A stretch of DNA of 64,000 bases from assembly GCA_029844215.1 (NCBI GenBank), contig CM056723.1, positions 6,408,980 through 6,472,979 on the forward strand, written 5' to 3'. The translations under genes were made by a program, and so were the position numbers. This DNA is from Przewalskia tangutica. Taxonomy: Eukaryota > Streptophyta > Magnoliopsida > Solanales > Solanaceae. Every line of letters starts with the position of its first letter. The first letter of the stretch is position 1. Below the pieces are notes generated by a model, which had not been told where the DNA came from, did not search any database, and saw nothing but the letters and a program-made list of their open reading frames with translations. Positions 1 to 10,470 of this stretch are shown here, piece by piece.

Positions 1-113
1 GCAAGTCCAAAGGAAGATCACAACAAGCTCAATTGTTTAAAATGGTATATACAGAAACAGTGTATGCTATTTGGCTAGAGATATTGCTTATCATTGCCTT
101 GTTAGAGACTTAG
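1..113 (+). pseudogene. Possible 3' coding scrap of an L1-type LINE
   Basis: Reading from the ATG at 42 gives a short peptide containing VYAIWLE, followed by a stop at 111. This resembles the C-terminal end of plant L1 ORF2 proteins, where a segment of the form vYhIWxERN is common. It is cut by the window edge and too short for a firm call. It could also be chance. Confidence 0.3.
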
Positions 114-129
114 AGCCCCTAATCCGAAG

Positions 130-359
130 CCCTAGACCAGTTGGTCTTGAAGGCAGAGGGTATCCTCATTGGGTGGTGTGGGAGAGGCAGTCACAAGTTG
201 AAACCGAGTAACGCTTTGCGCTTCGCCTCTTGGGGGGACTCGCACACTGCTTGCCAAGTGTGGTTTAACGGGCGGCGTGGTTTGCGGTATTGCGTCGATC
301 AGGGTTCTGCTGTCTTGTATTGAAGAAGAATGCGGGTTCGCCGTCAACAAAAAAAAAAA
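130..359 (+). repeat. GC-rich retroposon-like block with poly(A) tail
   Basis: About 220 bases of clearly higher GC than the surroundings end in a run of eleven A's (349-359). A compositional island with an A tail suggests a retroposed sequence, either a SINE or a processed transcript. No target duplication was found and no protein is convincing on either strand. From here to the kinesin promoter (360-1340) the DNA is AT-rich with no gene visible. Confidence 0.35.
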
Positions 360-1340
360 GTCATGTATTCCAGTTTCTTTTTTAATGTTCTAATGTTCAA
401 CTAGTTAGCTTTGAATTTGTAGTAGTAATTTTCTGATTTAGAGAGTAATCCAGTTGTAATTGGATTACAATTTTGTAATGTTGCATATTGATGATTAATA
501 CAAGCTATATAGTTATAAAAAAACGTATATTATTTCAAATGTTATAGAAACGATAAAAGGAAAGATATAAAATTCATAAACTTGTATTATTGGGTATTCT
601 AAAGTCTTTACTAAATGAATATAATGACCCCATCAGTCTAAGCTCCAAAAAAGTCACCCAAAGTTTTTTCTTTTCGACAAATAAACTTTGAATATAATAA
701 ATATAAAAAATTTGAATTCAAAATTAACCCCAGAAAAGAAAAGAATTTAAAATCCTACCCATTACATTATCCATTTCATTATACATTAAATTTAGAATTT
801 AATAAGTGTACTTTGTTGCCTTATTTCTTTGCATTAATATTTGAGTGAGTAAATAATTAAACGTCTTCTTTATTTATCATCAATAATAACTCTAGGATTA
901 GTAATGAACTCTTTATTTTTTCAACAGATATGCCTAATAATCAAGAGATTTAGAAAACTCATAGTTTTGGAAAATCTCTAAATTACGACAATAAGTATTG
1001 GATTTTTAAAAACTTTTTTTTAAAATTCAGTTTTGACCATGAAAATAAGTTGTATTTAAAATTTGAAAAACAACAAAACCTTATTAAAAAGTACATTTAA
1101 ATAATAAAATGATATTTGCAAAAACTATAGCTAAACACGACTCCAAATTCAAAATTTTTAAAAAAGTGATTTTTGTTTTTGTTTGTATGGCCAAAACGCC
1201 TACTTATCTTGGAATTGAGGTTGTTGTATTAGTATATGCTTTGTATTCAAACTGTGTGGCATTTCATGTAATAATTAGCAAAAGAATGCCCTATATCTAT
1301 ACGCCTCTATTAATGTTTTTTTGTTTTTGTTTTTAAGTTA

Positions 1341-1403
1341 CAACGGTCAAAAATCATTTTCAAATACCTAGTAACAGCCATAAAATCTAAGCTTTTATAA
1401 GTA
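1341..1403 (+). promoter_or_regulatory. MSA-like mitotic element and TATA box of the kinesin-5 gene
   Basis: CAACGGTCA at 1341-1349 contains the AACGG core of the M-specific activator (MSA) element, which three-repeat MYB factors bind in plant G2/M genes; it fits the consensus at all but one flanking position. A TATA box (TTTTATAAGT, about 1393-1402) follows 45 bases later. A pyrimidine-rich leader starts about 30 bases beyond it. A second AACGG lies at 2049-2053 in the leader. Position and motif agree with the mitotic role of the gene downstream; function is inferred. Confidence 0.55.
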
Positions 1404-1575
1404 TTTGTCTCACCTCACGCGCATATACACACAGCTCTTCGCCTCCTCTCTCAATTAAAACAAAAATAAAATCACCAATTTTAATCACTCTTTTTCTTTT
1501 CAAATCAAATCACTAAATTCTCTCTCTCTAAAATCTTCTCTCTAAAACATCGCCGTTGTTAAATCTCTCAACGTC

Positions 1576-2020
1576 GGTAAGTCTACGCCATTTATCTGTA
1601 TCGTACGTATATATGCATATGCATCGATCCATGCATTTCCTTGTTATTTGAATGATGAATTTATAGCATCGATCAATCGTGTTTCAATTTGACGGTAAAT
1701 TTGATATTTGACGTGAAAAATTACATTTTACCTATCCTTAAAACTGTTTCAGCGCATTTGAGTTGGAAGCTTCTATTTTGCTAAATCAAGTTTTTGTTCT
1801 CAGATTTGAAATCGAGTTTGAAGGAAAATATTTTATGCATAAACTAATAAATCTTAGAATGCGGTATGCCTATTTATAATAGCGTGAAACGTGACTAAAA
1901 AAAAGAAAAACATATTCCTATATACATTTTGACTATAAATTTCTAACTAGACATGAATTAAAATACCAAATCTTAATTAATTTTGATTTTCTGCAACTTT
2001 GAATTATTATTTTCCAACAG
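1576..2020 (+). other. Probable 5'-UTR intron of the kinesin-5 gene
   Basis: A donor (CG|GTAAGT) at 1576 follows a CT-rich leader and an acceptor (TTCCAACAG) ends at 2020, 66 bases before the start codon. The interior is T-rich, as plant introns are. Splice sites and composition support an untranslated first exon of roughly 1430-1575. No transcript was available to confirm it. Confidence 0.5.
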
Positions 2021-2086
2021 AGTTGAATTGAATTAGAGAATCAGTAGTAACGGTTGTGAGATTGGAGGATATAGATCATTGTTGAA

Positions 2087-5000
2087 ATGGAGTCATCACA
2101 ATCTCAGCAAAACAGAAGAGGCCATGTTTCACGGTCACCTTCGCAGACACCAAGGTCTAGCGAAAAGGCGATGAGAGATCTGCGATTGGCGGAAGGGAAT
2201 ATGAGTGGAAAGCATGACAAAGATAAAGGTGTTAATGTGCAGGTTATTGTGCGTTGCAGGTTAGTAGAATTAAGTGAATTTTGTAGCTTTAGTGTAACTT
2301 CTGTTGGTTTAGGTTACTGAATTGAATTGATTGTATTTAATGAAATATGCAGGCCGTTGAGTGAGGATGAGATGATATTGAATACACCAGCAGTGATTTC
2401 CTGCAATGAGGGAAGAAGAGAAATTTCTGCTTTGCAGAACATAGCTAATAAGCAGATTGATAAAACATTCGTCTTTGATAAGGTCTGAATTTCTTTTATT
2501 TGATTTATCCTTATCTGATAGCATTTGTACTAAAATAGATATAGAAAATAGAACATGCGCGAAAAGAAAAAAAAGAAGAAATATAGAGTGTATAGTTTAA
2601 GAAGTACTCCCACCCTCCCAATTTAAGTGTCTTACTTTGATCGGACGAGGAATTTAAGAAATAAAGCAAATTTTTTGAATCTTGAGGTCTTAAATTAATT
2701 ATGTGTAGTCTTTTAAATTTTGTGGTCTTAAACTTGTCATGTATAAATTATAATGTTAGAATTGGAAACCTTACTAAATATAAAAAAAACTTTCTTTTTG
2801 TGACAGACCAAAAAGTAAAGTAAGACAATTAAACTGGGACAACGGGAATAGTTTGATGTAATAACTTGGACACATTACCTGTTTAGAGCAGAATGGCTAT
2901 GAGGATTTCATATAACTGACTCCAACTAGTTTGGGATTGAGGTTTATATGCTTGCTTGATTGATTGAGACTGAATGCCCACACTTCTAAGTTCTGGTACA
3001 ATTTTTTTTTTTGGTACTGCTGAAAAAATTAAAGGTTGTGAATCAGACGTCTAATGTTTCTTGAGATGACACTAACATTGTGTTGGATAATGCTGTCCAG
3101 GTCTTTGGTCCTACGTCCAAACAGAAGGACTTGTATGATTCTGCAATCTGCCCTATTGTATCTGAAGTTCTAGAGGGCTATAACTGCACCGTTTTCGCTT
3201 ATGGACAGACAGGAACAGGGAAAACATATACAATGGAGGGAGGGGGAAGAAAGAAGGTTGGTGGCTGTTAGAGATGAATTTGTTTATGCTACTTTCTTCT
3301 TCATAATAATAAATTACAGTTTACCCCGTTTAGAATGGGGAATTTCCAAGTGATGCAGGTGTTATTCCAAGAGCTATTAAGCAAATCTTTGACATATTGG
3401 AAGCTCAAAGTGCTGAATATAGCGTGAAAGTGTCACATTTGGAGCTGTATAATGAGGAAATATCTGATCTTTTAGCTCCAGAGGAAACTACAAAGTTTAC
3501 AGATGACAAATCCAAGAAACCACTAGCTTTGATGGAAGATGGTAAGGGTGGAGTTTTTGTTAGAGGCCTGGAAGAGGAGTTAGTAAGCTCTGCAAATGAA
3601 ATTTATAATATCTTGGAGAAAGGTTCCGCTAAAAGGCGTACAGCAGAAACTCTTCTTAACAAACAGAGCAGTCGTTCTCATTCTATATTTTCAATCACAA
3701 TCCACATCAAGGAATATACTCCAGAAGGGGAAGAGATGATTAAATGTGGCAAACTGAATCTTGTTGACCTTGCGGGTTCTGAAAACATTTCACGTTCTGG
3801 TGCAAGAGAGGTGAGACATTAAGATTCTGTAATTCGTTAGTCATAGCATTTAACAATTTTGTTAGTAAGAAAAGAAAAGAAAAATAAAGAGAAACAAAAG
3901 AACAAGTGTGCGATAGTTGCTTAGCAATGTCATAAATTTAGCTTCTTCATGTAAACTTATCCTGGAAGAGACTTCTCATGTTCTTTTTGGTTCTTTTGCC
4001 CACTTTGATTGTGTTTTTTTCTTTTGCAGGGCAGAGCGAGGGAAGCTGGGGAAATCAACAAGAGTTTGCTTACACTTGGTCGTGTTATAAATGCTTTAGT
4101 TGAGCACTCTGGTCATATCCCATACAGGTGCTTAAAAAATCCATATTTTATATAAGACAATGTATAATATGTATGAAGCTTTTTACATACCCTGAGAAAC
4201 ATTTGTTGGTATGTCAGGGAGAGCAAAATAACAAGGTTGTTGAGGGATTCACTGGGAGGGAAAACAAAGACATGCATAATTGCAACAATATCACCCTCCA
4301 TTCACTCTATGGAAGAGACACTCAGCACTTTAGATTATGCTCATCGTGCCAAAAACATAAAAAACAAGCCAGAGGTCAGTTTTCTGGTCAATCAAGCATT
4401 CTCAAAAGATTTTTAGTTTGACTGTCCTTAACTTTTATTTTGCTGTTATTTAGATTAACCAGAAGATGATGAAATCTGCATTGATGAAGGACTTATATTC
4501 TGAGATTGAAAGGCTGAAGCAAGGTTTTATACTGCTTTCTTCTTCTCTTCATACAAGAATCTCTATCTTGGATGATAGTTGCTTCAAATTATTTATGTTT
4601 TGATTACATAAATTTTCATTTTAATGCCAACAGAGGTATATTCTGCAAGAGAGAAGAATGGTATCTACATACCAAGAGATCGATATCTCCAAGAGGAAGC
4701 AGAGAAAAAGGTTAGGCCCTGCTCACTGATCCATTGATTGGTTGAATTATCCTATAATCTTTTCTTATGTTATGGTCAATATGTTTTTTCTCCTCTCTTA
4801 GGCAATGTCTGAAAAGATAGAACGAATGGAACTTAACTCAGAATCTAAAGACAAGGTATGCTACTTATTAATTACTCAGCTAGATCTTACTGATCATCCA
4901 GAACTGGTAACATTTTTGCCAACTGCAAACAGCAACTTATGGAGCTTCAGGAATTGTACAATTCTCAGCAGTTGTTGACCACTGAATTGAGTGACAAACT

Positions 5001-8000
5001 TGACAAGACAGAGGTATATGGAATTCTGACCCCACCTAATTTCAGAAGCTATCTTTTGTTGTCCAACGCTTTCTCATGGAGATTAGCTATAATTTTGTGT
5101 CTTCCAGAAAAAGCTACAGGAAACTCAGCATACTTTGGCTGATCTCGAAGAGAAACATAGGATGGCAATTACAACAATTAGAGAAAAGGAATTTCTGATA
5201 ACGAACCTTCTAAAGTCTGGTAAGCTGCATCCTCTTCTGTGCATGGTCAAGGCCTCCTCAGCTGCAATTTCTTTCTGCTGAAATTGCATGTTTTTCCTAC
5301 GGACCAGCTTTGGGAGAAATATATATTACGGGGGGGGGGGGGGGGGGCGGTAATGCAAGGTTTTAGTGTTTCTTACCAAGTGTAATTCCACAATGGGGTC
5401 TGGGGAGGGTAGAGCGTACGGAGACCTTACCCCCCTACCTTGGGAGGTAGAGAGGTTGTTTCCGATAGACCCTCGGCTCAAAGAAAAGCAAACCAAAGAA
5501 GTAATGCAAGGGGGAGGTAATGCAAGGTTTTAGTGTTTCTTACCAAGTGTAATCCCACAATGGGGTCTGGGGAGGGTAGAGCGTACGGAGACCTTACCCC
5601 CCTACCTTGGGAGGTAGAGCCCCCCTACCTTGGGAGGTAGAGAGGTTGTCCCCTACCTTGGGAGGTAGAGAGGTTGTTTCCGATAGACCCTCGGCTCAAA
5701 GAAAAGCAAACCAAAGAAGTCGGGACATATTACAGGAGTCTATGGGTTTTTTGGAATCATTTTCCCTTTCGTATTAGTTGTATGAGATACTTAAACGTAT
5801 ATATTCGACAGAAAAATCACTGGTTGAGCAGGCCTTTGAACTTCGAGCTGAGCTGGAACATGCTGCATCAGATGTCTCTAACTTGTTTGCGAAGATTGGT
5901 AGGTCAACAGCTTTTAAGACCTAAATCCATAATGATTTTCTTTCTCAAAATAAAGGCTCCATTGCACCCACTCTACTGATAATGGTCGATTTCAGAGCGC
6001 AAGGACAAAATAGAACACGGAAACAAAGTTCTCATCCAAAAGTTCCAGTCCCAATTAACTCAACAGCTTGAAGTTCTGCATAAGGGTGTTGCTTCCTCAG
6101 CCACACAACAAGAGCAGCAACTCAAACACATGGAGGAAGACATGCAGTCCTTTGTGTCTACCAAGATTGAGGTATACTTGACTTAAATTTACAGTGTTCC
6201 TTTTTAAGAAGACACTCTACAATGTTTCTTTGAAAATATGTAAAATCTACTTCTGTATTTTGCTCCTACGGAATGTATTGCTTTCATGATGTCATGTCTG
6301 CAAAGATTGTCCTTTGCAATATTGCCTAGACAAGGATGTGATTATCACCTCCTACAGACCCTTTTAGAGAAATTTGAGAAGTGCTTCTATAAAACACATT
6401 CAAAACTACGTAGTCTTGTGCTCTCATGTTAATCAGTAAGGGTTTTGGTGGTACTTTTTAGGCTATGGAGGAGCTTCGAGGTCTCCTAGACAATTTGAAA
6501 ATCATGTACCTTTTAGAGAAATTTGAGAAGTGCTTCTATAAAACACATTCAAAGCTACGTAGTCTTGTGCTCATGTTAATCAGTAAGGGTTTTGGTGGTA
6601 CTTTTTAGGCTATGGAGGAGCTTCGAGGTCTCCTAGACAATTTGAAAATCATGTTTGGTTCTGGTATCAAAGCTTTAGATGGTTTGGCTGGGGAGCTCGA
6701 TGGCAATGCTCAGTCAACTTTTGTTCATTTAAACTCTGAAGTTTCTAAACATTCATCTGCTCTCCGAGAGGTATGCCTTCTTTGTAAATTTTCTGAGAAA
6801 TTCCACGCAGTATTAACTTTCTGCTTATCTCTATTTTTTGTTTTTGAAATGTAGATTTTTGAGGAGATTGCCTTTGAGGCCAATACCTTGGTTAATGATC
6901 TTCAAAAGAGTCTTCACAACCAGGAGGAGAAACTAATTGCATTTGCAGCACAACAACGTGAGGTATCAGTAGTTTCTATTTGTCAGCTCTTCCCCCTTCT
7001 CCCCTCAGTCCCCTATCTGTATCTTCCTCTTTTTCCTTCCCAAGTTTGGGTGACAGAATTTGGATGCTTTTATAGGCTCACTGCAGGACAATCACAACAT
7101 CAAGGTCGTTTTCGGAAACTACTGGCAACTTCTTTAAGACTTTAGATACGCATGTCTCCCAATTGGGTGATATAGTTGAAGATGCACAGACCGTCAGTGA
7201 CCAGAAGTTTTCTGAACTTGAAAAGAAGTTTGAGGTGATTGATGTCATCCATGTGCATCTCTCTCACTTAATGAAAGCTAATATGCATTTTAGCCCTTTT
7301 TATATGGATATTTGCCTCTTGCAGGAATGTGCTGCCAATGAGGAGAGGCAAATCTTGCAGAAAGTGGCAGAACTTCTTGAAGGATCAAATGCTAGGAAGA
7401 AAAAATTGGTATGGTCATTTATTAGTCATATAAACTTAAGCATCATGATTTGCTTCACCAGTTGCAGAAAGGCATCGGTACAGCTGAAGCTAAAAATTTT
7501 GTCATCCCTGAACCTAGGCAAAAAGATAGTAACTTCATTGATATACGAATATGGCATAAAAGATCCATTTTCTTTTAGTCAAGCGGGTGACAACAACAAT
7601 GACTCTTTATATAAATGTGTGGCCTTCCTTTACCTTCAATGACGGAACAATGTTATTCTACATTTAAAAGTGATAAGAAGAATGCATCGTGGATCCATGA
7701 GGACAATCATTGACTTATGTACTTTAGGTTGAGAAAGGTAATTGAAAAATTTACTTGGTTTGCTCTAGGTTCAAACCGCAATTGATGACCTCAGAGAAAG
7801 TGCTTACAACCGAACCAGCAGATTAAAACAAGAGATGTCAACCATGCAAGATTCAACTACTTCAGTCAAAGCCGAATGGACCAATTATATGGAAAAGGCT
7901 GAAGGCCATTATCTTGAGGATACTGCTTCTGTGGAAAATGGGAAGAAAGAGATGGAGGAGGTGCTACAGAATTGGTATGGTTCTCCTAGCATATCCCATA

Positions 8001-8945
8001 TCACTTGTGAAGATAACTTATGTGTTATTTTCGGCTGTTCTACCATCTCTGCTTACTTGAGTTTGTGTTATGCAGTCTGCAAAAGGCAAAATTGGGCGCT
8101 GAACAGTGGACGAATGCTCAACGCTCTCTGATCAGTCTAGAGGAAAGACATGCTGCGTTTATGGATAAAAGTGTTAGGTTGGTTGATTCACTTGCTGTTC
8201 AAAGCTTTTGTCTCATATTTCCAATATTTCACTTGTTATTTACTGTGAGCTTGTACAATTTTATAGTGAAGGAATGAATGCCAATGAAGGATTGCGTGCA
8301 CAATTTTCGTCTGGCGTGTCATCTACTCTTGAAGACACTGATGTTGCCAGCAAAAACCTTTTCTCTTCCATTGACCGTATGTTGTCAAGTTTCACACATA
8401 TACTAATGACTTAGGCTGGCTGCTTGGTATCATCCAATTAACTAAATTAAATTCTGCAGATTCTCTACAACTCGACCGTGATGCTTGTGGGAACCTTGAT
8501 TCCATGATTGTTCCTTGTTGTGGTGAGCTGAGAGAATTGAAGAGTGGACACCACCACAAGGTTGTTGAGATTACAGATCATGCAGGACAATGTCTTTCAC
8601 AAGAGTACATGGTAAGGGCATTGCGTCATATGACAGAAAATCTGTGACTATTCTGTTTGGAATGACATTATTCATGTATTTAGGGCATTATATTCATGTA
8701 CTTTTTTCCAAATCTGTCACTTGTACTAGGTCGACGAACCAGCTTGTTCTACACCGAAAAGGAGAGCTTTCAGTATACCAACTACTGGTTCCATTGAAGA
8801 GCTCAAAACTCCTCCTTTCGAGGAGCTGTTGAAATCATTTTGGGATGGAAAATCACTGAAGCAAGCAAACGGAGATGTGAAACATATTGCAGACGACGCT
8901 CATTCGTTGAGAGATTCAAGACTTCCTCTCACTACTATTAATTAG
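2087..8945 (+). CDS. Kinesin-5 (BimC/Eg5, KRP125-type) mitotic motor, 22 exons
   Basis: Plus-end-directed tetrameric motor that crosslinks and slides antiparallel microtubules in the spindle and phragmoplast. Exons: 2087-2259, 2353-2482, 3101-3256, 3334-3810, 4030-4127, 4218-4374, 4454-4523, 4634-4710, 4802-4855, 4933-5013, 5108-5219, 5812-5898, 5996-6171, 6609-6770, 6855-6962, 7076-7234, 7325-7408, 7769-7974, 8076-8177, 8267-8376, 8460-8611, 8730-8945. All junctions are GT-AG and in phase, giving 3147 nt and 1048 residues, a normal plant kinesin-5 length. Visible motifs are P-loop GQTGTGKT (about 136-143), switch I SSRSHSIF (265-272), switch II DLAGSE (298-303), a motor ending near 397, a long coiled-coil stalk, and a BimC box with CDK-type site TPKRR (Thr near 985). 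Oddities are a duplicated junction before exon 14 and repeats in intron 11. The exact start of exon 20 is the least certain junction. Confidence 0.93.
2607..2848. mobile_element. Stowaway-like MITE in kinesin intron 2
   Basis: The ends carry inverted copies of the plant Stowaway-type terminus: CTCCCACCCTCCCAATTTAA on the left matches, inverted, the segment ending near 2848. TA flanks both sides (2605-2606 and 2849-2850), the duplication expected for Tc1/mariner elements. It is non-coding. A related, more decayed copy lies near 61735-61950. Confidence 0.7.
5331..5720 (-). repeat. Tandem-duplicated RTE/SINE-type 3' tail in kinesin intron 11
   Basis: After a run of G's (5331-5347), a roughly 150-bp unit beginning GTAATGCAAGG occurs at about 5349-5505 and again from about 5518 to 5720. 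The second copy holds three repeats of a block ending CTACCTTGGGAGGTAGAG. Read on the - strand the unit ends in CAGACCCCA..GTGG, which resembles the tail of the RTE-type LINE fragment at 38915-39420. I recall this tail as common in solanaceous LINEs and SINEs. The block sits inside an intron and should be spliced out. Confidence 0.6.
6360..6654 (+). repeat. Tandem duplication across the intron 13/exon 14 junction of kinesin-5
   Basis: A unit of about 149 bp (6360-6508) is repeated directly at 6509-6654, with one 2-bp deletion (CTCTCATG against CTCATG) and a few substitutions. Each copy holds the end of an intron, an acceptor (TTTTTAG) and the first 46 or so bases of exon 14. The left copy (acceptor 6460-6461) reaches an in-frame TAG at the second acceptor if used, so only the right copy (exon start 6609) gives the intact kinesin frame. 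Confidence 0.9.
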
Positions 8946-9004
8946 GACTATAGAAATTAGACATTGTAAGATTATGGAAAAAAAGCTGTACATAAGAATT
9001 CACC

Positions 9005-9130
9005 TACATGGACGAATGAGGGATAGCTTAGTGGCAAGGACCCTCCACCCCCAATCATAGTTGGGGATTCGAGCTTACTGTTTTGAATGTGGGGTTGCCA
9101 TATCCAAGGAAGAAGAAAGAGGAAAAGGAA
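9005..9130 (+). repeat. tRNA-derived SINE-like fragment
   Basis: GGATAGCTTAGTGGCAAGG resembles a pol III A box and GGGGATTCGAGCTT a B box, spaced as in tRNA-derived SINEs, and an A-rich stretch follows. No clear target duplication was found. It lies just past the kinesin stop codon, so it may be in or near the 3' UTR. Confidence 0.45.
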
Positions 9131-10470
9131 AAAAACATTTCTCCTACATGTAATTGATCCTATTCTTTAAATTATTTTTAGTGATTGGGAAAAATTTCAT
9201 TTATTCGACCTCTTGTAGGAAACAGAGTTGGGAGTTTCCTGAGATAATGACGGAATATAGTAAATGGCTTTGAGGTGTCTTTGACGGGGTTCGACCATGA
9301 TAGAGTTTTCTAATCTTCTCATCTGATAAGTTTTTGTTACAGTGAAAAGAGCACAAGTAGAATTGTGCGTCTTAAATGGTCTAAGGTAAATAAAAGATAC
9401 ATCGCTTGCAAAAGAGGAGAAAAACAACAGATTCCTGTTGATGATTTGAGACTGAATACTGAGCTTTATTTATACACAATTCGGTTCAGTTGGCCGGGTA
9501 AAGAGCTTGTATCAGCAAGCGATTGGGATTGCCGAAGAGGTCTAAAGCTTGAAGCTTGCTTTTCACTATAAAGAAAAGGGCTTCCAAGCCACCTCTTGCC
9601 TATCTCACCCCCTTCCTTCAGCTGGGTGAGCCTTCGCTTTTTGTATAGTCTTCTGCCCAATGAGGTAACACCCCCCCCCCTCCCCTCGTTTTTTAGTTTC
9701 CATTGGGTTTACCTTATTCACAAGTCGACCCATGACAGCAAGAAAAGGCGACAAATAGTGGCTAAACTTTGAATACCGGTCCAAAAAGTAGTTAGCTGTT
9801 TTTCCGACTTTGCCTATAGGCTATAACATTGTCAAAAGTCAAAACCATGTTGAAGTTGAGATTTTAAAAAAAAATTCCAAAATCCAAAAGCTTAAAAAGA
9901 AAAAAGATAACAAAAAATAACAATACTAAAAGAAGTAGACGAAGACGTGCTTACACCCAAATGACTACTTCTTGCATTAAAGAATTCTAACCACGTCTAA
10001 AAGATGCAGTTTTCCCAACTCATTTTGATTCCCAAGAGTTTCTGTCTTAAGCAAAAATCAGAACATTGATAGAATATTGAACGAATTTAATCATATGATC
10101 TGTCTCTAGCTTGCTAGGAATGTGCCTACAACTAAATATTGTATATTTGTATTCATATTACGGGATAATGAACAAATTGCAGTATCTTATGTATAAATCT
10201 AGTCTTCCAGTGACAAAACTATCATTCAACTACTCCTTGTCTCTTTACAAAAAAGATTCAATTAACAATATAAATAAATGAACAAAAAATGGACTATGTC
10301 TAATGAATAAAATGATAGTTGGGGACACTATGGTTTTCAAACAACTGACTTTCCTCTCTTTTTTCCTCTAAAATCTTCATCTCCCAAAACTTTCATTCAT
10401 TCCTTCATCCAAAATTTGTAAGCAGAGTATTTTGCAGCTCTTCAAATAAGATAGAAGGGAATCACATAGT
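9131..10470. other. Kinesin-RBOH spacer
   Basis: AT-rich spacer with a C homopolymer near 9669 and short reading frames that show no recognisable domain. TATAAATC at 10192-10199 could be a TATA box for the RBOH gene, about 280 bases before its ATG, but this is weak. No other gene was found. Confidence 0.4.

Noticed and set aside
141..323. Short frames on both strands near the left edge
   Set aside because: They lie in a poly(A)-tailed GC-rich repeat and resemble no protein.
2309..2524. Antisense frame over kinesin exon 2
   Set aside because: Shadow of a conserved exon on the opposite strand.
6462..6608. Left copy of exon 14 as a genuine alternative coding exon
   Set aside because: It reaches an in-frame TAG at the second acceptor, so it cannot join the kinesin frame; treated as a duplication by-product.
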